Assembly (NCBI GenBank): GCA_023386495.1
Contig: JAEWJS010000127.1
Coordinates: 11,674-75,673 of the forward strand
Reading direction: 5' to 3'
Length of the DNA stretch: 64,000 bases
Source of the DNA: Bacillota bacterium
GTDB lineage: Bacteria > Bacillota > Bacilli > Paenibacillales > Paenibacillaceae
The position numbers were made by a program, and so were the translations under genes. A model generated the notes under the pieces. It was given only the letters and a program-made list of their open reading frames with translations, was not told the DNA's origin and made no database searches. Shown here piece by piece: positions 17,791 through 25,563 of the stretch. Within the stretch, counting starts at the first letter, position 1, and each line of letters opens with the position of its first letter.

Positions 17791-17946
17791 GAAGCCCAAT
17801 TGTGATCGCGAAGTAATGCTTCGTAGTTTATTCGGCATCGAATCTTGAACGCTGGCGAAAGCTCCGGTACTCACGTAGGCCTGCCTACGCTCCGTTCCTC
17901 ACTTTCTACCATCGTCCAACCTTCTCGGCGCTGACAATTGATCTTC
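17791..17946 (-). repeat. Dispersed structured element, copy B
   Basis: The core 17800-17937 lies between rsmH and ftsL in sense orientation. Its flanks GAAGCCCAA and TTGATCTTC pair in seven of nine positions as DNA; as RNA of the minus strand one more position is a G-U pair, leaving one mismatch. The internal hairpin here is CGTAGGC...GCCTACG, changed in both arms relative to copies C, D and E. A short 3' hairpin CGAAG...CTTCG is also present. Confidence 0.85.
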
Positions 17947-17975
17947 TAGAACATGTTCTATCGCAAAAATATTCG

Positions 17976-18932
17976 TTACGGCTGCAGCTTCTCGGCGATG
18001 CGCAGCTTGGCGGATCGGGAACGCGGATTGCGCTCAAGCTCCTCCGGTCCCGGCTCGATCGGCTTGCGGTTCACCAGCTTCAAGACGCCTTTCGAGCCGC
18101 ACACGCACATCGGAAAGTCCGGCGGACAGGTGCATCTTTCAACAAATTTCGCAAAAATCTGCTTGCAAATCCGGTCTTCCAAGGAATGAAACGTAATGAC
18201 AGATACGCGTCCTCCTGGCTTCAGGCAACGAACGCTTGCGTAGAGCGCCTCTTCCTCCGCGCCGAGCTCGTCGTTCACGGCGATGCGCAGCGCTTGGAAC
18301 GAACGCTTCGCAGGGTGTCCGCCCGTGCGGCGCGCGGCCGCGGGAATGCCGGCCTTGACCAGCTCCGCGAGCTCGCCCGTCGTCGCGACCGGCTGCTTGC
18401 TCCGTGCCTCTAGAATCGTCTTGGCGATTCTGCGCGCAAACTTCTCTTCGCCGTACATATCCAGGATTCGCGCAATTTCGCGCTCGTCCCACTCGTTCAC
18501 GATCTGCGCGGCCGTCAGCTCGCCGGATTGGTCCATCCGCATATCGAGCGGCGCATCGTGATTGTAGCTGAAGCCCCGATCGGCCTCGTCCAATTGCGGA
18601 CTCGATACGCCGAGGTCGAACAGGATGCCGTCAACCTGCGGCACGCCGTCGACGATCGGTACGCCGGCTTCCCGCAGACCTGCCTCCAGATGACGAAAAT
18701 TGCTCTTGATTAGCGTTACTTTATGTAAGTGGTCCTTGAGTCTGAGCTTCGCATTGTCGTGCGCCCACTCGTCCTGATCGAACGCGATCAGCCGGCCGCC
18801 TGCGCCGAGCCGCGATACGATCAATTCGCTATGCCCCGCGCCGCCAAGCGTGCAATCGACGTAGATCCCGTCCGGCTTGATCGCCAGACCGTCGACCGCT
18901 TCCTCTTTCAATACCGTCACATGTTGAAACAC
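17976..18932 (-). CDS. rsmH: 16S rRNA (cytosine(1402)-N(4))-methyltransferase RsmH
   Basis: RsmH (MraW) methylates N4 of C1402 in the decoding centre of 16S rRNA using S-adenosylmethionine. The 318-aa protein starts MFQHVTVLKEEAVDGL, has the SAM-binding segment YVDCTLGGAGHSELI, the family block FDLGVSSPQLDEADRGFSY and the C-terminal VITFHSLEDRI. It is the usual length and lies after mraZ as in nearly all dcw clusters. The SAM-dependent reaction yields S-adenosylhomocysteine, the substrate of the nearby AhcY. Confidence 0.97.
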   Translation of the reverse strand: MFQHVTVLKEEAVDGLAIKPDGIYVDCTLGGAGHSELIVSRLGAGGRLIAFDQDEWAHDNAKLRLKDHLHKVTLIKSNFRHLEAGLREAGVPIVDGVPQVDGILFDLGVSSPQLDEADRGFSYNHDAPLDMRMDQSGELTAAQIVNEWDEREIARILDMYGEEKFARRIAKTILEARSKQPVATTGELAELVKAGIPAAARRTGGHPAKRSFQALRIAVNDELGAEEEALYASVRCLKPGGRVSVITFHSLEDRICKQIFAKFVERCTCPPDFPMCVCGSKGVLKLVNRKPIEPGPEELERNPRSRSAKLRIAEKLQP

Positions 18933-18979
18933 TGTCAGCCCTCCCGGCTATTCTTAATCTCCGAATCGGGCAACCGTCG

Positions 18980-19417
18980 TCAGAAATTGAAATCGAGATC
19001 CACAAGCTTCTCGGCGATTTCATTGAAAGTATCCTCGGATTGCTGATAATACCCTTCCCAGATCGCCTTGCTCCACACTTCCACACGGTTGGATACGCCG
19101 ATGACGACGCAATCCTTGTCCAGCTTGGCATATTCGCGCAAGTGATTCGGCAAATTTACCCTTCCCTGTTTGTCCAGCTCGCATTCCGTTGCCCCCGAGA
19201 AGAAGAACCGGGAGAACGCGCGCGCATCCGACTTCATGAGCGGCAGCGACTTGAGCTTCTGCTCCAATACGCTCCACTCGCTGGTCGGATAGACGAACAG
19301 ACAGTTGTCCAGACCGCGCGTGACGATGAATTGCGAACCAAGCGGTTCGCGGAACTTGGCAGGAACGATAATTCGGCCCTTGTCATCGATGCTATGCTGA
19401 TATTCACCCATGAACAT
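18980..19417 (-). CDS. mraZ: Transcriptional regulator MraZ
   Basis: MraZ is an AbrB-fold, DNA-binding, ring-forming repressor of its own dcw operon. The 145-aa frame starting MFMGEYQHSIDDKGRI has two MraZ repeats, each with the DKGR-type core (SIDDKGRIIVPAKFR and ELDKQGRVNLPNHLRE). An open frame continues upstream to 19471, but that stretch is the G-rich operator itself. The start codon is ATG at about 19417 or the in-phase ATG two codons later, downstream of an AAGGGG box. Four operator boxes directly upstream imply autoregulation. Confidence 0.94.
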   Translation of the reverse strand: MFMGEYQHSIDDKGRIIVPAKFREPLGSQFIVTRGLDNCLFVYPTSEWSVLEQKLKSLPLMKSDARAFSRFFFSGATECELDKQGRVNLPNHLREYAKLDKDCVVIGVSNRVEVWSKAIWEGYYQQSEDTFNEIAEKLVDLDFNF

Positions 19418-19435
19418 ACGGCCGCTCCACCCCTT

Positions 19436-19470
19436 CCCCCATATCCACCACTTGTCCCCACTTTTCACCA
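19436..19470 (-). promoter_or_regulatory. MraZ operator: four boxes at 10-nt spacing
   Basis: Read on the minus strand the 5-mers TGGTG (19466-19470), TGGGG (19456-19460), TGGTG (19446-19450) and GGGGG (19436-19440) occur at exact 10-nt steps. Characterised MraZ proteins bind TGGGN repeats separated by 5 nt upstream of mraZ. The spacing and position fit; two boxes carry one mismatch each. Confidence 0.75.
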
Positions 19471-19481
19471 CTCAGCTTGAA

Positions 19482-19510
19482 TTATTCGCCACCTAAAATA
19501 GTATTCCTGC
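19482..19510 (-). promoter_or_regulatory. Sigma-H-like promoter for mraZ
   Basis: On the minus strand GCAGGAATA (19502-19510), 11 nt, then GGCGAATAA (19482-19490) fits the sigma-H consensus RNAGGAWWW-N11/12-RNNGAATWW at every defined position. It lies just upstream of the MraZ boxes. An AT-rich sigma-A-like alternative (TTGTTA with TATAAA about 19 nt downstream, 19520-19554) also exists. Confidence 0.5.
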
Positions 19511-20095
19511 TTGATTCACGATTTTTATAAAAAAATATTTTATGTTATTAACAAGAGGCATGCCTTAAAAAAGCCAAGTTTGGTGCGGTTTTGTGGATAA
19601 CGGGAAGCCAAGTGGATCGCGTGGTGGGGACAAGTGGAGGGCAAGTGGAGGAAAATAACGTGAATCGAGATGATCGTTCGCTTAAGATATCGTCGAGAAG
19701 GGTGTTTGAGTGGAGGCGCGTGGGGGAGCTTTGGCTTGATGGCAGATCACGCGTGGTTCTCGGTGGCACAGTGCGGAATCCGGGCGGGACGCCAACGATC
19801 GGCGTGGAAGGAATCGGTGAATGGGTAGAGCGGTGCACTCGACATCCCTTAACGGCTGCTCCCAAACGAAATAGTTGCAAAACGTACCTTTATTTCGGCA
19901 GGCTAATTAAGCTTGGCTGACATAGCGTCAAAAAGTACAACTATTTCCAAGGGAAATAGAGAATTCCGCGAATTTCCACAAATTAATGGTAAGAAATGCA
20001 TCTAATTGTCTCGAAAGGGCGATTCCGGAATAAATAACTGCAGAAAATGACCTTATGCCATCCCGACCGACACATACTGGCGTGACACAACAAAC
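19511..20095. other. Intergenic region between mraZ and ahcY
   Basis: There is no convincing gene in this stretch. It holds AT-rich DNA (19511-19560), a second cluster of TGGRG boxes facing the other way (19613-19650), a weak plus-strand frame with GTG start at 19660 preceded by GGAGG (86 codons, arginine-rich, no family recognised), and three related GAAATAGTTG/AAATAACTGC segments (about 19868, 19948 inverted, 20026). The ahcY terminator follows. Confidence 0.6.
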
Positions 20096-20133
20096 AACCG
20101 CCCTGAGGCAGCTACTGCTGCCCGGGGCGGTCA
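20096..20133 (-). terminator. Terminator after ahcY
   Basis: On the minus strand GACCGCCC and GGGCAG pair with GGGCGGTT and CTGCC around the CAGTAG loop, giving a long GC-rich stem, followed by TGTTTGTTGTG. It lies about 30 bp after the ahcY stop. Confidence 0.8.
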
Positions 20134-20164
20134 TTGTGTTCGCTATTCGTTGGAACGCCGGCGA

Positions 20165-21427
20165 TCAGTGTTCTTGCCAGCTATCCAAGTATTGCTTCTG
20201 TTCGTCGGTCAGGCGGTCGATCCCGGTTCCGAGCGACTCCAGCTTGTAGCGCGCTACTTGCTCGTCCAGCTCGTAAGGCACGTTCACGACGTGCTTGCCG
20301 ATCGACTCGTAATTGTCATTCACATATTTAAGCGACATCGCTTGCAGGGCGAACGTCATATCCATAATCTCTGCCGGGTGGCCGTCGCCGGCCGCAAGGT
20401 TGACCAGACGGCCTTCCGCGAGCAGATAGATGCTGCGTCCGTCCTTCATCTGGTACTCCTCGATATTGCGGCGCACCGTGCGCTTGCCGTTCGACATCGC
20501 CTCAAGCTCCGGCTTGTTCACTTCCACGTCGAAGTGACCCGCATTCGACAGAATCGCGCCGTTCTTCATCACCGCGTAGTGCTCGCCGCGAATGACGTCG
20601 CGATTGCCCGTTACCGTCACGAAGAAATCGCCAAGCTTCGCGGCCTCGATCATCGGCATGACGGCAAAGCCGTCCATGTAGGCCTCGACTGCCTTAATCG
20701 CGTCGATCTCGGTGACGATAACGTTCGCGCCGAGACCCTTCGCGCGCATCGCTACGCCCTTGCCGCACCAGCCGTATCCGACGACGACAACGGTCTTGCC
20801 CGCTACGACGAGATTCGTCGTGCGATTAATGCCGTCGAACACCGACTGTCCCGTGCCGTACCGGTTGTCGAACAAGTATTTGCAGAACGCATCGTTCACC
20901 GCAACCATCGGGAACTTCAACGAGCCGTCCTTCTCCATCGCCTTCAGGCGCAGGATGCCGGTCGTCGTCTCTTCCGCTCCGCCGCGGACGTTCGCCAGCA
21001 GATCCTGACGCTCGGCATGCAGAATCGACACCAGATCACCGCCGTCGTCGATAATGAGATCCGGCTTCGTTTCTAGCGCCTTCACCAGTAACTCCTTATA
21101 TTCCTTCGGATCCGGGTTGTATTTCGCGAATACCGTGATGCCGTCCTCGACCAGCGCCGCACACACGTCGTCCTGCGTCGACAGCGGATTGCTGCCCGTA
21201 ATCGTTACTTCTGCGCCGCCTGCCGCGACAACCTTAGCCAGATAAGCCGTCTTGGCTTCCAGATGGAGCGAGATCGCGACGCGCAGTCCTTTGAAAGGCT
21301 GCTCCTTCTCGAATTGCTCACGAATCCGGTTCAGCACCGGCATATGCGCAGCCACCCAATCGATCTTCAGATGGCCCTCAGGCGCCAGGCTCATATCGGT
21401 AACAATGCTCTTCTCTCGCGCACTCAC
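20165..21427 (-). CDS. ahcY: Adenosylhomocysteinase (S-adenosyl-L-homocysteine hydrolase)
   Basis: AhcY reversibly cleaves S-adenosylhomocysteine to adenosine and homocysteine with a bound NAD, clearing the inhibitory product of methyltransferases. The 420-aa protein contains NPLSTQDDVCAALV, the NAD Rossmann motif VVVGYGWCGKGVAMRAKGLGA and the substrate segment DNRYGTGQSVFDGINR. GTG at 21427 is chosen because AGGAGG is 8 nt upstream; the TTG two codons earlier is too close to that site. B. subtilis uses MtnN/LuxS instead, so this gene is not part of the conserved bshC-mraZ neighbourhood there. It has its own terminator. Confidence 0.97.
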   Translation of the reverse strand: MSAREKSIVTDMSLAPEGHLKIDWVAAHMPVLNRIREQFEKEQPFKGLRVAISLHLEAKTAYLAKVVAAGGAEVTITGSNPLSTQDDVCAALVEDGITVFAKYNPDPKEYKELLVKALETKPDLIIDDGGDLVSILHAERQDLLANVRGGAEETTTGILRLKAMEKDGSLKFPMVAVNDAFCKYLFDNRYGTGQSVFDGINRTTNLVVAGKTVVVVGYGWCGKGVAMRAKGLGANVIVTEIDAIKAVEAYMDGFAVMPMIEAAKLGDFFVTVTGNRDVIRGEHYAVMKNGAILSNAGHFDVEVNKPELEAMSNGKRTVRRNIEEYQMKDGRSIYLLAEGRLVNLAAGDGHPAEIMDMTFALQAMSLKYVNDNYESIGKHVVNVPYELDEQVARYKLESLGTGIDRLTDEQKQYLDSWQEH

Positions 21428-21476
21428 ATTCAATTCCTCCTATTATTCCCTGCTATTGGTAATGCATTATCCAAAT

Positions 21477-21628
21477 GTCCGCTTGTCAGCGCCGAGAAGG
21501 TTGGACGATGGTAGAAAATGAGGAGCGCAGTGTAGTCAAAGCTACATGAGCACCGGAATTTTCGCCAGCGTTCAAGATTCGACGTCGAATATGCTTCGTC
21601 AGCAACAGCATCGCGATCACAAGTGGAC
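21477..21628 (+). repeat. Dispersed structured element, copy C
   Basis: The core 21483-21622 lies between bshC and ahcY, in the orientation opposite to both genes. The flanks GTCCGC and GTGGAC pair fully as RNA with one G-U pair. The internal hairpin is TGTAG...CTACA. The stop codon of bshC (TGA) lies inside the 3' end motif TTGTGATCGCGA read on the minus strand. Confidence 0.85.
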
Positions 21629-23287
21629 CACGCAGTGGTTGCTTTGATGATCATACGGTATAGCCAACAAGCTGTCCAGCCAATGCCGCCCGTGGCGGTT
21701 CCATAGCGATACCCAACTGATGACCCGCTCCTGCGGCTTGCCGTCCGGCTGCAGCCAGGCCGCGATATAGTCGAACCGCCGAAGATCGGCCTCATGGCGA
21801 AGCTGATGCGCCTCATGGGTTTTGCGCTGCAGATAGCGAATTTGCTCGATGATCCGCTCCCGGTTACGCTGCCCCAGCGCCCCGAGCCCGCCGTCCAATT
21901 CGGCCAGTTCGTCTAACAGCGGCTGATACAGCGCTGCGAAGCCCTGCTCCGCCGCCTCAAAGCGCGCATCCAGATCGGTCGCGCCCTGCTGCGCAAGCCA
22001 CGCCGACTTCCGCTCGTCGAAGCGGCTCTTGCTCTTCACCTCGTTCAGCGACAGATCGAACCCTGCCATTCGCTTCTTCAGCGGCTCGTCCAGCATCGTG
22101 AACGACATGCGCGGCAAGACGATCGGCATGCGCATATCGAGCGCGCGGAAGGCATACGAGGTCTGTGCCCAATACGCGATCTCCCCTGGGCCGAGCACCG
22201 TTGCCAACACCGGCAGCACATAGTCTTGCATAAGCGGCCGCGTCAGCACGTTGTTGCTCAGCAGCTCGGGAGTCTCGGCCGCCAGCTGCAGCAGCTTGTC
22301 GCGCTCCACGATCAGCGTGCCCTTGCGATCCTCGTACCGGCCTTCCCGTCGGTACATAAGCACGCGTTCACCTGCTAGTCGACCCACGCCGGGCTGCAGC
22401 CTTTCATCTCGGAACACGAATAGATTCGCGCAATCCGGCTGGCTCTCGACCTGAAGCGGGTAGCCCAGTGCTTCCAGGCGGGCGCCATTCTCCCGATATG
22501 CTTCCTCCAGCTGCTGGCCGGATTCGATCAATCGAGCGAACATCGGCCCTTCGACTCGGCGCAGCTTCGGATCGTCCGCATCCATCAAGACAAGGCCTTC
22601 CCTCGCGAACATGCTTGCCAGCAGCGCGGCGAATTGGTCGGACAACGTATCGGAGCCCCGAATTGCCGCCTCCAGCTCGTCTAGCAGCTCTGCCTTATGA
22701 GCGGAGTCCGGCAGCGTATCCGCCAGCTCCTGAATCGCGGCTTGCAGGATGCCCGAACTCAGCTTCGTCCGGCTCACGGAAGTCCGGGGATGCTCCTCCC
22801 GCTCGACAGCGATCTTGTGCAGGCCGCCATCGCCGCGCACGACAATGGCATGGTTCGCTTCCGCCCAGTCGTGATCCTCGCCCGCAATCCAGAACACCGG
22901 AACAACCCGCTTGCCTGTCGCGGCTTCTGCCCAGCGGGCAGCTTGTATGATGGAGATTGCTTTATGTATCACCATGACAGGCCCCGTGAAGAGCCCTGCT
23001 TGCTGACCGCCTACGATTACCGGCGCGCCTTGTTCCAGCGCAGTCAGGTTCGCCTCAAGGGCAGGGGTCAAGCCAAGACGTTCATTATACATACGCAGCA
23101 CGCCGGCCGTCTGCTTCCGATCCGCGCGCTGTTCGACACTTTTATCCAGCCAAGCCATACGTTCACGCCATGCTTCCGCTTCAACCGGATGACTGCCGAA
23201 CAATTCAGCCACACCCGGATCTGACTGATTCATGTAGGCTTCTGTCACAGGGTGGCTCGGCGGTTGTTCGATTCGATCCACTAGCAT
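21617..23287 (-). CDS. bshC: Putative cysteine ligase BshC (bacillithiol synthesis)
   Basis: BshC is thought to add cysteine to GlcN-malate, the last step in making bacillithiol, the low-molecular-weight thiol of Bacillales. The 556-aa protein has the adenylyl-transferase-like core with VIVGGQQAGLFTGP, VPVFWIAGEDHDWAEANH and ATVLGPGEIAYWAQ, then a coiled-coil region near the C-terminus (QRNRERIIEQIRYLQRK). The ATG at 23287 follows GAGGAGGG by about 12 nt and a good promoter ends just upstream; longer readings are unlikely. The last codons fall in the dispersed element. Confidence 0.94.
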   Translation of the reverse strand: MLVDRIEQPPSHPVTEAYMNQSDPGVAELFGSHPVEAEAWRERMAWLDKSVEQRADRKQTAGVLRMYNERLGLTPALEANLTALEQGAPVIVGGQQAGLFTGPVMVIHKAISIIQAARWAEAATGKRVVPVFWIAGEDHDWAEANHAIVVRGDGGLHKIAVEREEHPRTSVSRTKLSSGILQAAIQELADTLPDSAHKAELLDELEAAIRGSDTLSDQFAALLASMFAREGLVLMDADDPKLRRVEGPMFARLIESGQQLEEAYRENGARLEALGYPLQVESQPDCANLFVFRDERLQPGVGRLAGERVLMYRREGRYEDRKGTLIVERDKLLQLAAETPELLSNNVLTRPLMQDYVLPVLATVLGPGEIAYWAQTSYAFRALDMRMPIVLPRMSFTMLDEPLKKRMAGFDLSLNEVKSKSRFDERKSAWLAQQGATDLDARFEAAEQGFAALYQPLLDELAELDGGLGALGQRNRERIIEQIRYLQRKTHEAHQLRHEADLRRFDYIAAWLQPDGKPQERVISWVSLWNRHGRHWLDSLLAIPYDHQSNHCVVHL

Positions 23288-23322
23288 GTTGCAGCCATCC
23301 CTCCTCATACGTCCGTATCTTG

Positions 23323-23352
23323 ATTGTATCAAGTACCGATCGTTGCCGTCAA
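23323..23352 (-). promoter_or_regulatory. Sigma-A promoter for bshC
   Basis: On the minus strand TTGACG (23347-23352) is separated by 18 nt from TACAAT (23323-23328). The -35 box begins at the end of the T-run of the upstream terminator, so transcription of bshC restarts right after the panE/DUF3397 unit ends. Confidence 0.75.
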
Positions 23353-23373
23353 AAAAAACCTCCCTCGGGAGGC
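23351..23373 (-). terminator. Terminator after the DUF3397 gene
   Basis: On the minus strand GCCTCCC-GAG-GGAGG is followed by eight T residues, a compact and convincing Rho-independent terminator. Confidence 0.85.
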
Positions 23374-23389
23374 TCGGAATGTCACTCTC

Positions 23390-23785
23390 TTAGGCTTGCC
23401 AGAACGATTGTCCGACGCCGATCGCCATCAGCAGCAGGTAGAAGAAACCCATGATGAAAAATCCGATCCGCCACACGGCCCTTGCAAGCCGCTTCACGTT
23501 GACCTCGCCCTTCGAGCGGTATTGCAGATTCCCCAGCAGACCCGCTCCCAGCAGCAGGACCAGCACGATCGCGAAGAAGCCGAACGAACTGCCGAATACT
23601 TCATTGAATAACGCGGCGACGATCCCGATGAGCAGGACGGTCGTAATATCCATTGCCAATCGAATGGCTCTTTTCTTATCGCGGGAATAGGCCAAGCCGG
23701 CAAAGTACACAAGCAAGAACGGTACGATCGGCACAACCGCCATATAGGCATATAGCTGTTTGAACAGTTCCCAGATCGCTCCCAT
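23390..23785 (-). CDS. DUF3397 membrane protein
   Basis: The 131-aa product has four probable membrane helices (about 15-30, 43-61, 67-86 and 108-126) with a basic loop SRDKKRAIRLAM. It matches my memory of the DUF3397 family, small Bacillales membrane proteins of unknown function. Its ATG lies 2 bp after panE, so the two form one unit that ends at the terminator at 23351. No function can be given. Confidence 0.75.
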   Translation of the reverse strand: MGAIWELFKQLYAYMAVVPIVPFLLVYFAGLAYSRDKKRAIRLAMDITTVLLIGIVAALFNEVFGSSFGFFAIVLVLLLGAGLLGNLQYRSKGEVNVKRLARAVWRIGFFIMGFFYLLLMAIGVGQSFWQA

Positions 23786-23787
23786 TT

Positions 23788-24756
23788 CTACCCGCCCCTC
23801 TCCGTCCCGTGCGCTTCAAGCGCCGTTATCCAAGCGACAGCAGCCTCGTTCATCGGCGCGTTGATCTCGTATCGCCGCGCCATTCGGACGATTCCGCCGT
23901 TGATTGCCGCGATCTCCGTCGGCCTTCCGGCCCGTATGTCAGCAAGCATCGATGAGGTGTTACCAGCAGTCAGCCTGCATACGTCCAGAATTCGTTCCCA
24001 TTCGCCGCCGGTCGGCGAATAATCGGCATCCGCGCTTAGCACGCGAATCGTTTCCTCGTAGAGCCCGCGCATGAGCCGATAGCGGGTCTCGTCCTGCGGA
24101 AGATCGCCGTTCTTCACGCCGAATAACGCCGTCAGCGGATTAATAACCGCATTGACCAGCAGCTTCGCATAAACCTGGTCCTTGATGGTTTTCGACACCA
24201 AGGACTTTATTCCTGCTTTATGCAGCAGTTCCAACAACATTTTTTGCCGCTCCGTTCCCTGCGCGTCCCCCACATCTTCTGCCAGCCAGAGCTGGCCGGA
24301 CCCGGTCAGCTTGACGGAGCGCTCATCCAACCGCAACGCGCCCTCCGTCGTGACGCCTTCCAGGAAGGCGATGCCCGGACAAGCGGCCCTCAGCTTCTCC
24401 ATATGACCGATGCCGTTCTGCAGGCAAATAACGGGAGTCCCCTCGCCCGCTAGCTTCCGGATGCAATTGATCGTGCCTGCAGTTGCCGCATCCGTCTGCT
24501 TGACCGCGAGCAGCACCCAGCGCGCCGGATTCTCCAGCAATACCTCATCTTCTTGCATCCCTTCTGTATGCCGTGCATCTACGCTCGCTACCGCATGCTT
24601 GAACGGTTCTGCCACGCTCGCATAGGCGATGCCTTCATGGCGGATCCGTTCGGCCTGCTCGATCGTCCTCGTCCACACGCGCACGCTTGTCCCGCTTATG
24701 GCCAGCCTGGCCGCTATCGACAGCCCGATCGCGCCTCCGCCAATGATGTCCAGCAT
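23788..24756 (-). CDS. panE: 2-dehydropantoate 2-reductase family protein
   Basis: PanE reduces ketopantoate to pantoate with NADPH, on the way to coenzyme A. The 322-aa protein starts with the Rossmann motif MLDIIGGGAIGLSIAARL, has the loop AVKQTDA, the QNGIGHMEKL segment and the conserved lysine region KDQVYAKLLVNAVINPLTAL. In B. subtilis panE (ylbQ) lies between ylbO (rsfA) and bshC, the same neighbourhood as here. The genome could hold paralogues, so substrate specificity is inferred. Confidence 0.85.
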   Translation of the reverse strand: MLDIIGGGAIGLSIAARLAISGTSVRVWTRTIEQAERIRHEGIAYASVAEPFKHAVASVDARHTEGMQEDEVLLENPARWVLLAVKQTDAATAGTINCIRKLAGEGTPVICLQNGIGHMEKLRAACPGIAFLEGVTTEGALRLDERSVKLTGSGQLWLAEDVGDAQGTERQKMLLELLHKAGIKSLVSKTIKDQVYAKLLVNAVINPLTALFGVKNGDLPQDETRYRLMRGLYEETIRVLSADADYSPTGGEWERILDVCRLTAGNTSSMLADIRAGRPTEIAAINGGIVRMARRYEINAPMNEAAVAWITALEAHGTERGG

Positions 24757-24910
24757 CGCTAACCACGTCTCCTATCGCCTGCCTCTTTTCCTCTTATTGT
24801 ATCATGCACGCATGCATAGGCTAGACCCCTTGACTGCCGGCAAGCCGAAAAAAGACATGCTACGTTCACGTTCGAACGCTGCATGCCTTCTGCCTGCCAG
24901 ACCGGGGATT

Positions 24911-25549
24911 CTATTCAATTCGTTCCAGGTTGCCGTTCGCGTCCATCTTGAAACGCGGCTTCGCTTCGTCTTCCTCATCCAGCACGGCAAGCCGGCGCGC
25001 GCGATCCATAATCTGAATCAGCGTCTTGTAGTCGTCGTTAACGGCCCGATAATCGGTCTGCGCGCTGTTCACTTCACGCGACAGCCGCTCGTTCTCGACG
25101 CGCAGGTCGAACATCTCTTCGTCTTTCTCTTTCAATTCCTTTTCGAGCGCTTTCACCTGACGGCTCACTTCCTGATAGGCATTGCGCCATTGACGCAGGA
25201 ATCGGATGACCGCATCCATCGACAAGGCTTCCTCGCCGACGATTTCGCCGCGGAACGTCCGATCCTCGCTATCCAATACGATTGAAGAGACTTGCGACGT
25301 TGCGCTCGATTTCTTGATATAATTCCTTTTTTGACGTTGCTGCTTCGCCAGTTGAATCGCTTCCTCATACCGTTTGCGCACGCAGCTGTTCCAACGGAAT
25401 CCGCAGGCAGCGGATGTCCGTCCGATCCGTTCGCCCACTTCCTCGAATGCCGCCAGTTGGGTGCTGCCTTCACGGATATGCCTAAGCGTCACTTCGGCGA
25501 GGATCAGATCGTCGTCTGGACTCCACGCATCTTGTCTGACTGCTGTCAT
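24911..25549 (-). CDS. rsfA: RsfA-family prespore transcription factor
   Basis: RsfA fine-tunes the sigma-F regulon in the forespore of B. subtilis. The 212-aa protein has an N-terminal Myb/SANT-like domain (WSPDDDLILAEVTLRHI ... GRTSAACGFRWNSCVRKRY) and a long coiled coil (about residues 125-190), the RsfA layout. The start at 25549 (MTAVRQ) has AGGAGG 11 nt upstream; an in-phase ATG three codons earlier is only 2 nt from the same site. A perfect 14-bp palindrome overlaps the ribosome-binding region. The neighbourhood with panE and bshC agrees. Confidence 0.88.
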   Translation of the reverse strand: MTAVRQDAWSPDDDLILAEVTLRHIREGSTQLAAFEEVGERIGRTSAACGFRWNSCVRKRYEEAIQLAKQQRQKRNYIKKSSATSQVSSIVLDSEDRTFRGEIVGEEALSMDAVIRFLRQWRNAYQEVSRQVKALEKELKEKDEEMFDLRVENERLSREVNSAQTDYRAVNDDYKTLIQIMDRARRLAVLDEEDEAKPRFKMDANGNLERIE

Positions 25550-25563
25550 GCCATTCATTACCT

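Noticed and set aside
17752..17874. N-terminal extension of FtsL (MSTGAFASVQDS...)
   Set aside because: The extension is a translation of the dispersed element, similar chance frames occur in copies D and E, and a good ribosome-binding site precedes the start at 17751.
19591..19920. Plus-strand frame of 109 codons upstream of mraZ
   Set aside because: The ATG is poorly placed, the composition is arginine-rich as expected by chance in GC-rich DNA and no family is recognised; the GTG version at 19660 has a possible ribosome-binding site but is only mentioned as a possibility.
21434..21480. SAM or SAH riboswitch before ahcY
   Set aside because: The leader up to the repeat element is only about 50 nt and shows no conserved riboswitch core.
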